A DNA stretch of 64,000 bases from Defluviitoga tunisiensis (GTDB lineage Bacteria; Thermotogota; Thermotogae; Petrotogales; Petrotogaceae), in contig NZ_LN824141.1 in assembly GCF_000953715.1 (NCBI RefSeq), positions 1,168,001-1,232,000 of the forward strand, written 5' to 3'. A program made the position numbers and the translations under genes. The notes beneath the pieces are model-generated. The model did not search any database and had not been told where the DNA came from. It saw nothing but the letters and a program-made list of their open reading frames with translations. Below are positions 18,332 to 27,937 of the stretch, in pieces (position 1 is the first letter of the stretch; every line of letters starts with the position of its first letter).

Positions 18332-19405
18332 ATGAAAAAGCAACGTTTGAATAATCTTATAAAATTGATGCAAGACAACAATATTTTCCAAGCGATAATA
18401 ACATCAACGCCTTCTATATTTTATTTTACAGGAGAATGGATTGAACCAGGTGAACGACTATTAGCCTTGTATATAAACATTTCTGGAGAAGTCAAGTTAA
18501 TCATAAATGAAATGTTTAAGGTAAAAAATGTAGATAAAAATATATTGTTAACTTACTCTGATTCTGATAATCCAATTGACCTTTTAGCAGATGTATTAAT
18601 TGATGAAAAAACTATAGGAATTGATGAAAAATGGCAAGCAGGTTTTTTCTTAGAGCTTCTTAATTTATCTAAAAACTACTTATTTAAGAATGTATCTCCA
18701 CTTATTGCCAGCTTGAGGATGGTAAAAGATGAAGAGGAAATAAAACATATGAAAGTTTCATCTGAGATTAACGATAAAACAATGGAAAAAGTGATAAAAG
18801 TTGTTCCAGAAATGCTTTCAGAACGATTATTGGCTAAAGCTGTAAAAAATATTTTTGAAAGGGAAGGAGCAGACAACATCTCTTTTGAGCCGATAGTGGC
18901 TTATGGATTAAATGCAGCAGATCCACACCATGTGCCTGATTCTACAAAGATTAAAGATGGAGATGCTGTAGTAATTGATATAGGATGCATAAAAAATCAT
19001 TATTGTTCTGATATGACAAGGACAGTATTCTTTGGAAACCCTGTTGATACATTCAAAAGAATTTATGATATCGTTTTAGAGGCTAATTTAAAAGCTATAG
19101 ATTGTATTAAGCCAGGAATAAAAGCATGTGAAATAGATAAAGTGGCTCGTGAAGTTATTACTAAACGAGGATACGGTGATTATTTTATACATAGAACAGG
19201 ACATGGTGTAGGAATTGAAATTCATGAAATGCCATACATATCTTCAAATAGTGAGGTTATTTTAGAAGCGGGAATGATTTTTTCTATAGAACCTGGTATT
19301 TATCTTCCTAATGTTGGAGGGGTACGAATAGAAGATTTAGTTTTAGTAACAAAAAACGGATGTGAAATTTTGAATAATTATTCGAAAAGTTTAACTATAG
19401 TTTGA
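18332..19405 (+). CDS. M24 family metallopeptidase (Xaa-Pro aminopeptidase/dipeptidase type)
   Basis: A cytoplasmic peptidase of about 357 residues that removes residues next to proline. It has the N-terminal creatinase-like domain (about 1-125) and the C-terminal pita-bread domain with metal ligands in VVIDIGCIKNHYCSDMTRTVFFG (two aspartates), HRTGHGVGIEIHEMPYI (histidine), FSIEPGIY (glutamate) and GGVRIEDLVLV (glutamate). The start is uncertain: TTG 18329 and ATG 18332 adjoin, and neither has a good ribosome site; AAAGGAGGGA occurs about 65 bases upstream in front of a tiny frame. Confidence 0.9.
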   Translation: MKKQRLNNLIKLMQDNNIFQAIITSTPSIFYFTGEWIEPGERLLALYINISGEVKLIINEMFKVKNVDKNILLTYSDSDNPIDLLADVLIDEKTIGIDEKWQAGFFLELLNLSKNYLFKNVSPLIASLRMVKDEEEIKHMKVSSEINDKTMEKVIKVVPEMLSERLLAKAVKNIFEREGADNISFEPIVAYGLNAADPHHVPDSTKIKDGDAVVIDIGCIKNHYCSDMTRTVFFGNPVDTFKRIYDIVLEANLKAIDCIKPGIKACEIDKVAREVITKRGYGDYFIHRTGHGVGIEIHEMPYISSNSEVILEAGMIFSIEPGIYLPNVGGVRIEDLVLVTKNGCEILNNYSKSLTIV

Positions 19406-19521
19406 TATACTTAATGGTCACAGTAAATGAGGCATTACACCATATTGATTAAATGAGTTTAAAAATATTGTATGTTATAATAGTTATAGAGAAACTACCA
19501 TAACCGAAAGGGGGTAGTAGC

Positions 19522-20103
19522 ATGTATAAAGAAATGGTTTTCGAAGATCTTTTGAGCGAAATTGCTTCTTCAAACATGTCTGCTGACGGTGGAACAGTAG
19601 CAGCTCTGGTTGGTACCTTAGCAGCATCATTAGGCAGTAAAATAGCTAATTACACAGTTACTGAAGGAATAAACGAAGATTATGAAGTTACTTTAGAAAG
19701 TGTACTTGAAAATCTTTTAGAGATAAAAGAGAAATTGTTAGACTATTCAGATAAATCTTCTCATTATATTGGAAAATTTCATAGTGAAGAAGGCGTTGAA
19801 AAACGAGAAGAAGATATTAAAAAGGCAGCGATAATATCTTTTAACATAGCAAAACTAAGTTATAATATTTTGAAAAATTGTTTTACGTTATACAAATATG
19901 GGGATCCCGCATTGAGACCAGAAACAAAGATTACTTGTTATTTAGCCTGGGCAGCATTAAATTCAGCAATAACTTTAGTAAATGCTAATCTTGACCAGAT
20001 AGATAATGGAGAAGAAAAGGCGAATCTCCTTCAAGATACCATAGAATTTAGTAATGAAGCTAATGCATTGATCAAAAAGTTAAAGGAGGAAATACATATC
20101 TAA
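19522..20103 (+). CDS. Formiminotetrahydrofolate cyclodeaminase-like protein
   Basis: A 193-residue, all-helical protein of the FTCD C-terminal family, which in characterised members converts 5-formimino-tetrahydrofolate to methenyl-tetrahydrofolate. The family start is recognisable (LLSEIASSNMSADGGTVAALVGTLAASLGSKIANYT, with the small-residue loop ADGGT in place of the usual PGGG). AGGGGGTAG precedes the ATG. It abuts tgt with no gap, so the two are probably co-translated; there is no obvious shared pathway. Confidence 0.82.
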   Translation: MYKEMVFEDLLSEIASSNMSADGGTVAALVGTLAASLGSKIANYTVTEGINEDYEVTLESVLENLLEIKEKLLDYSDKSSHYIGKFHSEEGVEKREEDIKKAAIISFNIAKLSYNILKNCFTLYKYGDPALRPETKITCYLAWAALNSAITLVNANLDQIDNGEEKANLLQDTIEFSNEANALIKKLKEEIHI

Positions 20104-21231
<1,128 letters not shown>

Positions 21232-21249
21232 GTCAGAGGAGGGATTACC

Positions 21250-21606
21250 ATGAAATCGTTTATGAAGTACTACAATGAAATAAAGTCTTTGTATCAAAAT
21301 CAATTAGATCTTACAAAAAAACTAGGAGAAATTCCCAATGTCTTTTCTCGAAATGTAAGTAAACTTTTAGAGATGATTTATGGAGAGGACAAAATCGATT
21401 CAAAAGTTATTTCAGGATACATAGAATTTGTTCCAGATCAAGAACCTTACTTTAGATTAAAGCAACAATTAATTGATTTTTTGGGGGAAGATTGGGAAAA
21501 TAGTGATCTATCAAGTATTATCGGAAAAATGGCGAAAACAGCTTACAATAGATATAAACGAATTATGGATGATCACGATAGAACAGAAACCTTTAGGCTA
21601 TCTTAA
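21250..21606 (+). CDS. Conserved-looking small protein of unknown function
   Basis: A 118-residue soluble, charged, mostly helical protein. No family is recognised. GAGGAGGG precedes the ATG and a strong terminator overlaps the stop codon, so it is a real final gene of the M24-cyclodeaminase-tgt group. No cysteine, no membrane segment. Confidence 0.75.
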   Translation: MKSFMKYYNEIKSLYQNQLDLTKKLGEIPNVFSRNVSKLLEMIYGEDKIDSKVISGYIEFVPDQEPYFRLKQQLIDFLGEDWENSDLSSIIGKMAKTAYNRYKRIMDDHDRTETFRLS

Positions 21607-21632
21607 ATAAAGGGGGTAAACCCCCTTTATTT
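21605..21632 (+). terminator. Rho-independent terminator
   Basis: A 12-bp stem (AAATAAAGGGGG / CCCCCTTTATTT) with a TAAA loop and TTTATTTAA tail. It overlaps the preceding stop codon by two bases. Confidence 0.92.
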
Positions 21633-21701
21633 AACGATGTTATTAATCTTGAAAGGTGGATAGGTGTTATTATTAAGAAAGAATTAGACACCATAAAAAA
21701 G

Positions 21702-22094
21702 ATGGATAGAGATATTACAATAAAAATTAAAAAAATCGAAAATATATTTTGGAAAATATTTTTTATTGTTTATATTATTTTCATTTTGTATTTATCACTA
21801 TCAAAACCCTTATTAAATTACAGTACTTTCAAAGGAGAAGACAAAATAGTACATTTTATATCTTACTTTTTAGGTGCTGACCTCTTTTTTACAGCGTTTT
21901 ATAAGAAATCAAAGAAGGTATATTTTGTAATATTCCTTATTGTTTTTTCATTGCTTCCTTTTTTAACAGAGTGGTTTCAAAGTTTTACGTATTATCATAC
22001 TTATAGCAAATTTGATATGTTAGCTAGTTATAGTGGTGCGGTAGTTGGATTTTTATTCTTCTTTTTTAAATATAAGGCTTTTAGTGAAGAGTAA
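21702..22094 (+). CDS. VanZ-like membrane protein
   Basis: A 130-residue protein with four predicted membrane helices and the VanZ-family pattern: DKIVHFISYFLGADLFF after helix 1, and a glutamate-glutamine pair (TEWFQSF) then KFDMLASYSGAVVGF at the end. Characterised VanZ proteins raise teicoplanin resistance; most relatives have unknown roles. The listed ATG has no ribosome site; the frame stays open upstream and AAAGGTGG at 21653 suggests translation could begin at an ATT near 21669. Confidence 0.75.
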   Translation: MDRDITIKIKKIENIFWKIFFIVYIIFILYLSLSKPLLNYSTFKGEDKIVHFISYFLGADLFFTAFYKKSKKVYFVIFLIVFSLLPFLTEWFQSFTYYHTYSKFDMLASYSGAVVGFLFFFFKYKAFSEE

Positions 22095-22161
22095 TCGTGC
22101 TATATTAAGAAGGGAGATGAGGAAATATATTAAAAGAAGTTCTATGAAAGAGGTGTCACGA

Positions 22162-23934
22162 TTGAATAATATAAAATATGCAATAGTATATTTAGACTTA
22201 GATCCAGATTATGCTAAATTGAATAACTTACCAGTAAAGTTACCATTATTAGCAGAAGATTTTCAAAAAGCGAGGGCAACAAATAAAATACCTTTAGAAT
22301 ATATTTTAAGAGGTTTAGAAGCAGAGGTAGAAGTAAACAAAAATAATAAATATTATTTATCATACCTTGTTTATTACTATTATGAGGCTTTTAAGAAGTG
22401 TTTATATGAAGAAAATTATGAAATGGCTGAAACATATTTAAATAAAGCAAAAGAAATTTATCTAGATTACAGGTATTATTTTTATACAGGTTTATATTTT
22501 AAAAAACTTGGAAATTATGAGATGGCAGAATTGAATTTGAAGCAATGCTTAAAAGAAAAACCTAATTTTGCATATGGATATTTTGAATTAGGTAATTTGA
22601 TGTTTGAAAGAAAAATATATGACGAGGCTATTGACAATTATTCTAAAGCTGTTGAAATTGAAAAAGATTTTACTTTAGGTTATCTAAAGATAGCAGATGT
22701 TCTTATTGAAAATGCAAGATATGAAGAGGCAATAAATTATCTTCAAAAATGTATAGAAATAGATAAGAATTTTATTTCTGCTTATGAAAGACTTGGAGTG
22801 ATTTTTAATGTTTTGCAAAGATACAATGACGCAAATTATATCCACCAAAAGGCATTAGAAATAGACGAAAACAACTTTCAGATATATTACAATAATGCCC
22901 ATTCGTTGGCAAGACTTGCAAGACATCACGAAGCAATTGAGTCTTTAGAAAAAGCGTTAAAACTACAAGAAACAGATTACGTACTTCATGAACTATGTTT
23001 AGAATATAAAAACATGGGAAGATACCTAGATGCGATAGAGGTTGAAGAAAGGGCTTTGGAAATTGCACAAGAAGAAAATATCAACCTCATAAGAATTACA
23101 CTATTAAAACTTGCTTTAATTGTAGAAGATGAAGAGAGATTTAAAAAATATTTCAATTCTTTACACGGAACTGAATTCTACCAAGCTGCTTTACATTTAA
23201 AAATACTATTTGATTTGTCGCAAGGCAAAATAAATGAGGTCAAAGAAACATTATTGCAAAATGAAGAAATTGTAGGATTCGGATTATTGTTTGAAAGATT
23301 AGATAATTTAGACTATTATCTTGACAAGTTAGAGACTAACCTTGATAATGAGATAGCAGACTCAATAATGGAGAGCATCAATGAATTTGGAATGATAGAT
23401 CCATTTTTACTCTCAGACAATCTAGAAGCCAGAGGAATAAAGTCAGAATATCTTAATTGGTTGAAAGATTTATCCGATAACCCCAAACCATCTCCAGAAG
23501 GTTTAGAAATAGTAATTAACGGATTACTATTATCAGGATTTAATTATGGACTTTCAGAAAGAGTTGCGGTCGCTTTATCCAGATATCTCTGGAAGGATGG
23601 CAATGGTTTAGCTTTTGGTAGATTATTATTAAGATTTTATCAAGATAGGGTGTTTGGAGATAAAGCTTCATTAGAGGTATTTATAGAGGAAAACATAGAA
23701 GAGATAAAGGATATGTCTTTTTATTTTGCGAGGATATTTGCCCAATATGACGATTATTTGATGGATTTTGATTCTCTTTTAGAATTTGAGATCAAAGATT
23801 TTATAGATGCTTTAAAGGTGTTTATATCTGCTGTAAGAATAGAAATTAGCAAAGAAGAAGTCTCAATAGAAAAATTTAAAGATGAAAAAGTCAGAAAATT
23901 GATGATTTTTATCGATGCTCTTAACAGACTGTGA
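22162..23934 (+). CDS. TPR-repeat protein
   Basis: A 590-residue soluble protein built mostly of tetratricopeptide repeats from about residue 70 to 330 (for example YYFYTGLYFKKLGNYEMAEL, YGYFELGNLMFERKIYDEAI, LGYLKIADVLIENARYEEAI), ending in a helical acidic region without repeats. It is probably a scaffold. The open frame extends back into the VanZ-like gene, but TTG 22162 is preceded by AAAGAGGTG at six bases, near-perfect for ribosome binding, and is preferred. It abuts the next gene, whose product is exported. Confidence 0.85.
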   Translation: MNNIKYAIVYLDLDPDYAKLNNLPVKLPLLAEDFQKARATNKIPLEYILRGLEAEVEVNKNNKYYLSYLVYYYYEAFKKCLYEENYEMAETYLNKAKEIYLDYRYYFYTGLYFKKLGNYEMAELNLKQCLKEKPNFAYGYFELGNLMFERKIYDEAIDNYSKAVEIEKDFTLGYLKIADVLIENARYEEAINYLQKCIEIDKNFISAYERLGVIFNVLQRYNDANYIHQKALEIDENNFQIYYNNAHSLARLARHHEAIESLEKALKLQETDYVLHELCLEYKNMGRYLDAIEVEERALEIAQEENINLIRITLLKLALIVEDEERFKKYFNSLHGTEFYQAALHLKILFDLSQGKINEVKETLLQNEEIVGFGLLFERLDNLDYYLDKLETNLDNEIADSIMESINEFGMIDPFLLSDNLEARGIKSEYLNWLKDLSDNPKPSPEGLEIVINGLLLSGFNYGLSERVAVALSRYLWKDGNGLAFGRLLLRFYQDRVFGDKASLEVFIEENIEEIKDMSFYFARIFAQYDDYLMDFDSLLEFEIKDFIDALKVFISAVRIEISKEEVSIEKFKDEKVRKLMIFIDALNRL

Positions 23935-23944
23935 GGTGCTCAAT

Positions 23945-26806
23945 GTGCTAAAAAATTTAGGAAAATCATTCTTTGTTTCTATTTTCTTTTTGTTACCTTC
24001 AATAATATTAGGCTCGTCTATTTTGCTTTTATCACCTGCTGATAATGCTATTGATGTTGATATTAGGATTTCGTTTCGGTGGCAACCGTCAGAAGAAATT
24101 AAGGATAAAGAATTGAGTTACAGTATATTTGTTTCTGAAGATACGCTTATTGATGAAAAAGATCTTATGTTAGCAAATATATTTTCAAACTTTTATACAG
24201 GTGATGTTCTTAAACCCGAAACTACATATTATTGGAAAATTGAGGCAACTGATAAAGAAGGTAATACATATGAGAGTGATGTGGCAAAATTCACTACTAG
24301 AAAATTGCGAGCAGGCGATGCATACGTCATATTTTTTGAAGAATACTTAAAAATTGTACCCCTAGACGATAATTTTGTAGGTGTAAAAAAGAATGAAGTA
24401 ATATTAATGAATAAATCAAAGGAATTAATAAAAAGTTTAAAGATTAATGCCGAAATAAAAGACGTTCTTTCAACAGGCAATTTATTACTAATTATTACTG
24501 AGAAAGGTACATCTATTTACGATAATAAATTAAACACCATTGTTTACCAAATAAATGATCAAGTAATTGGAATCGCAGCACAAAATGTTTTATATAATAA
24601 CGATAAAATATATGTATTTAAAGACTTTTCTACTGCTCCGATAGAAAAAGAGATAAAAAACATCAAAAAAGCTTTTGTAATTGATGGATTTCTATATGTT
24701 TTAACCCAAGAAGCGCTACTTAAAATTAACTCAAATTTTGAAGTAACAAATACATATTCATTTGTAGAGTCAACTTATGATTTTGATTATATATTTTCTA
24801 ATGAAGAAATTAGAATTGTTGTTTTAACAAATAAAGGAATAATCTTATTAAATGATGACTTGACAGAGATTTCAGAAACCCGATTTCAAATAGAGACAAA
24901 AAATTATGAAAGAAAAATTTTTTCTTATTACGATAAGCTTGCCTTACTATCTGGCAACAACAATTTAAATTTTTATGATTATGATTTAAACCTAATTAAA
25001 ACGTTAAACTATACAGAAAGTTTTAATTACTTTTTATCTGCAAATGAAAAAGAGTTTATATTAGTCGGAGATAGTATTAAAGCATACTCTTTTGATGATA
25101 ACAAATTGAAATGGAGCTATTCTACCATTAACAAATTTAACATTATTACAGAACCATTAATGTATAAAGATGGGTTAATAATTGGATTGAAAGACTTTCT
25201 AACTAGATTCTTAGTCTTTTATGATGATTTTGATGAAACATATTATTTTAATCGATACGCCAATGAAGTATTACAAATAAAAGAAGAAATTCTAGAAAAA
25301 GTAGAAGAAGAGGTATCTGAAAAATTAAAGTTCGAAGAAACAATTGAATCAACTTCGCTTACAGCAGAAACTGAAATCCCTAAAGTTTTGGAAGAAATTA
25401 CACAGCCATCGACACCTGTTCTGGAAAGCGAAGATGTTGAAGAATTAATTAAAGATGAGACAATAGAACCAGCACCTACTCCATCTGCTACTGAGGCAGA
25501 AACTGAAATAGAGATACAAAAACCATCTCAAATCGAAGACATAATTTCACCAGAGACACCTCAAGCTATTACCCAGGAACCTACTCCAATTGTAGTTCCT
25601 GAACCGCCACAAAGTATTGAAAAGCCTGCTGAAGTTTCACCTAAGGCAACAGATATAAGCTTAAAAGAACTTATTCAAAGCTTGATTGTTCCAAAAAAGG
25701 TAAAAGAAGAACCTACCGAGAAGAAAATAGAAGAAACTGAAATTACAAAGTTATTTGATAAACCTTACAATGAATATATCTACGGCAGTATTTTTGAAGA
25801 CGATAACTTTTATCTATATGGTTATGAGGGCAAAGATGAATGGGATGCAAAAGTCTGGAAATTAGATAAATATGGAGAAATAGTTTGGGAAACAACGTTA
25901 CCCGGAGATAAAACAGATTTCTTTAGAGACGCTATAGTTATAACGGAAGATGCAACAACCATGGCTAAATCAATAGTATGCGTCGGAGATACATTAAGTT
26001 ATGGACTAAATGGTAATGTTTTTATTGCATCTATAAGTGATGAAGGAACAGTGAATTATCAGTTTGATTATGGGGATATCGGTAGAGATAGTGGAATAAA
26101 AGTACTTAAAATAGATGATGAAAGTTATGCAGTGGCTGGAAATTTATTTATCAACAAAAGATTAACCGATGTATTTGTAACAAAATATCTTAACGACGGT
26201 ACAAGAATTTGGACCAAAAATTTTGGAGGGAATGATTCGGAAATTACCGTTGATATAAAAAATACTCAAGACCAGGGATTTATGGTATTTGGGGCAACAA
26301 GGTCTTTTGGAGCAGGTGGTTTTGATGTCTATGTACTAAAAATTGATTTTTATGGAAATATGAAATGGTCAAATGTATTTGGAGATAGCAACGATAATGT
26401 TGCAATAGGTGTTGTACAAGAAGGTAGACAATATTATGTGTTGTATGAAACAACTTCCAACCCGCTTATATTCGGATTTTTAGAAGTAGATGAATTAAAT
26501 GGTTTTGGAGACTCGTTTGAGTACACGGTTGAAGAGATGGAAAAATTATTGGGATTCACTAAAATAGAAGATAAATATATAGCATATGGTTATCGTGTTC
26601 AAGACAACAAAAAAGTCGGAATTATCTATGAGATAAGCAAAAAGAATAGAATATTTAAAGAAATTAAAAAATATGAGTTTGAAAGCGATTTTGAAATCAG
26701 GAGTGTCGTTAAACCGGAAAACTCTGATTATTTATATGTTTTTGGTAACACAATTAATGGTGACAAACAAAACATTGTTATGATAAAAGAAAAAATAGAC
26801 AATTAA
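23945..26806 (+). CDS. Large exported protein with fibronectin-like, linker and propeller regions
   Basis: A 953-residue protein. GTG 23945 is chosen because GAGGTG lies six bases upstream; it then begins with a signal sequence (residues about 1-25). Next comes a fibronectin type III-like domain (about 25-130: LLSPADNAIDVDIRISFRW, KPETTYYWKIEATDKEGNTY), then a WD/PQQ-like beta region (about 135-455), a proline- and glutamate-rich linker (about 460-620) and a C-terminal propeller of the delta-60 kind (WDAKVWKLDKYGEIVWETTL, DVFVTKYLNDGTRIWTKNFGG, FDVYVLKIDFYGNMKWSNVFG). It is probably anchored in, or bridging, the cell envelope (toga). The function is unknown. Confidence 0.82.
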   Translation: MLKNLGKSFFVSIFFLLPSIILGSSILLLSPADNAIDVDIRISFRWQPSEEIKDKELSYSIFVSEDTLIDEKDLMLANIFSNFYTGDVLKPETTYYWKIEATDKEGNTYESDVAKFTTRKLRAGDAYVIFFEEYLKIVPLDDNFVGVKKNEVILMNKSKELIKSLKINAEIKDVLSTGNLLLIITEKGTSIYDNKLNTIVYQINDQVIGIAAQNVLYNNDKIYVFKDFSTAPIEKEIKNIKKAFVIDGFLYVLTQEALLKINSNFEVTNTYSFVESTYDFDYIFSNEEIRIVVLTNKGIILLNDDLTEISETRFQIETKNYERKIFSYYDKLALLSGNNNLNFYDYDLNLIKTLNYTESFNYFLSANEKEFILVGDSIKAYSFDDNKLKWSYSTINKFNIITEPLMYKDGLIIGLKDFLTRFLVFYDDFDETYYFNRYANEVLQIKEEILEKVEEEVSEKLKFEETIESTSLTAETEIPKVLEEITQPSTPVLESEDVEELIKDETIEPAPTPSATEAETEIEIQKPSQIEDIISPETPQAITQEPTPIVVPEPPQSIEKPAEVSPKATDISLKELIQSLIVPKKVKEEPTEKKIEETEITKLFDKPYNEYIYGSIFEDDNFYLYGYEGKDEWDAKVWKLDKYGEIVWETTLPGDKTDFFRDAIVITEDATTMAKSIVCVGDTLSYGLNGNVFIASISDEGTVNYQFDYGDIGRDSGIKVLKIDDESYAVAGNLFINKRLTDVFVTKYLNDGTRIWTKNFGGNDSEITVDIKNTQDQGFMVFGATRSFGAGGFDVYVLKIDFYGNMKWSNVFGDSNDNVAIGVVQEGRQYYVLYETTSNPLIFGFLEVDELNGFGDSFEYTVEEMEKLLGFTKIEDKYIAYGYRVQDNKKVGIIYEISKKNRIFKEIKKYEFESDFEIRSVVKPENSDYLYVFGNTINGDKQNIVMIKEKIDN

Positions 26807-26812
26807 GAGATC

Positions 26813-26847
26813 TTGTAGCTTGATAATCTTCAATTATCAAGCTACAA
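26813..26847 (+). terminator. Strong hairpin after the exported-protein gene
   Basis: A 15-bp perfect stem (TTGTAGCTTGATAAT / ATTATCAAGCTACAA) with a five-base loop, seven bases after the stop. No T-run follows, so it may be an mRNA-stabilising hairpin rather than a terminator. Confidence 0.6.
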
Positions 26848-26904
26848 ATGAAGATTTGGGAGGTTACATACTTTCAAAATGTGTATCTCAGGGGATAGTC
26901 AATT

Positions 26905-27150
26905 ACCCACCGCCCCTAGAGGCGGGGGCTTGTAGAAATACAAGCTCGGTTGATTAGCCTATGTCATTAGTTTTTGCTAATGATTAGTTATAGCAGAATA
27001 TATAGTCACCGTGGGATGCTCCACAAGTCCCATGCTCTGAGGGTAATGGTTAAACATCTCTGAGGGGTAGGAGAAGTGCTGTTACCATTAAACCTGCTAT
27101 AACATTGGCGATGTGGACCTACAGGCTTCGGCCTGACTTACCTTGATGGA
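26905..27150 (+). ncRNA. Omega RNA / HEARO RNA of the IscB element
   Basis: A non-coding stretch immediately before the iscB fragment folds well by eye: GCTTGTA-GAAA-TACAAGC (26928-26945, GNRA loop), CATTAG/CTAATG (26965-26982), a long-range TTATAGCAG/CTGCTATAA pairing (26988-26996 with 27094-27102), TAATGGT/ACCATTA (27044-27050 with 27084-27090) and CAGGC-TTCG-GCCTG (27122-27135). Position directly upstream of an HNH/IscB gene and this architecture match the known HEARO (omega) RNAs that guide IscB nickases. The boundaries are approximate; the guide would come from sequence at the left edge. Confidence 0.72.
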
Positions 27151-27156
27151 GGTAAA

Positions 27157-27726
27157 TTGTATGGAATGAAGCCTGTTCAAAAACCATTAAAGGACGCAAC
27201 ATTTATGTCTACTATAAGATGGAAATTGGTCAATGCGCTGATGTGTGACTACACTTACGGTTATATTACAAAATCCAAAAGAGTAAGTCTTGGTTTGGAA
27301 AAGACACATTATAACGATGCATTTTGCATAGCAGGTGGAATTAATCAACAGAGAATAGAACCTATCTATTTTGAGCAAATTAGGAGAAACAATCGTTCAC
27401 TCGAAAAGTTCTATGATGCAAAATATGTTGATATAAGAGATAAGTCTATTAAAACAGGACAAGAGCTTTTCTGTGGTAGAAGGACACGGAACAAAAACTT
27501 AAATGAAGAAAATCTTCATAAGTATCGTGGAGCTAAAAAATCAAAAGGCAGAAGAAATATTCGTAAGCAAAGATACGCTTATCAGCCTAAAGATATTGTT
27601 ACCTTTGAGAGCAAAAAATATTCAGTTCAAGGTGTACAGAACAAAGGTGAATATATTAAGCTAATGGAAATGTCTAAGCCAGTTAAAACAGATTTAGTTA
27701 AGCCCTATATGTTTGAAAGGATTTAG
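27157..27726 (+). pseudogene. iscB: IscB C-terminal fragment (lacks RuvC-I/II and HNH)
   Basis: An open frame of 189 residues matching only the end of IscB: a RWKLVNAL helix, TYGYITKSKR, then the RuvC-III motif LEKTHYNDAFCIAGG with its metal-binding His/Asp, and the C-terminal DNA-contact domain (FCGRRTRNKNL; ..DIVTFESKKYSVQGVQNKGEYIKL). Full IscB proteins are about 400-500 residues; the bridge helix, RuvC-I, RuvC-II and HNH domains are absent. The frame starts at a TTG with GGAGG four bases before it, or at ATG 27166. The fragment abuts the omega RNA, so an internal deletion seems to have removed the N-terminal part while leaving both flanks in place. Confidence 0.75.
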
Positions 27727-27799
27727 TATGTTTTATAACTGCAATTCATCACCCACTTACAGAAGTGGGAGTCTTCTTGCAGGAAAATAATAAATAGGA

Positions 27800-27823
27800 A
27801 GGACGCCCTAATTAGGGCGTCCT
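27800..27823. terminator. Palindromic terminator downstream of the IscB remnant
   Basis: A perfect 24-base palindrome (AGGACGCCCTAA and its complement) followed by CAAAATTTTATT. It may be the original terminator of the gene interrupted from its downstream region by the IS. Confidence 0.75.
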
Positions 27824-27854
27824 CAAAATTTTATTAGATTTTTATATAAGGCAT

Positions 27855-27900
27855 TTAAATAGGGTCTAGGGCGAAGCCCCCTACACTTTATTAAAAGTAT
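27855..27900 (+). repeat. Dispersed relative of the 82-bp tandem unit
   Basis: GGGTCTAGGGCGAAGCCCC followed by a run ending in AAAAGTATCAAA resembles the head of the units at 17856-18148: the same GGGC-GAA-GCCC hairpin and a similar second half. It lies between the terminator and the RNA methyltransferase gene. Confidence 0.65.
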
Positions 27901-27937
27901 CAAATATGAATAATTCTTAAAGTAAGGAGAAATATTA

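Larger units (their letters stand above)
26902..27781 (+). mobile_element. IS200/IS605-superfamily remnant with omega RNA and truncated iscB
   Basis: The left part has a GC-rich hairpin (CCGCC...GGCGG, 26910-26925) and the right part a hairpin CCCACTT-ACAG-AAGTGGG (27752-27769), matching the subterminal hairpins that Y1 transposases recognise. No tnpA is present. Between them lie a structured RNA region and the C-terminal part of an IscB protein. Exact ends are estimates. It could move only with a TnpA supplied elsewhere in the genome. Confidence 0.7.
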
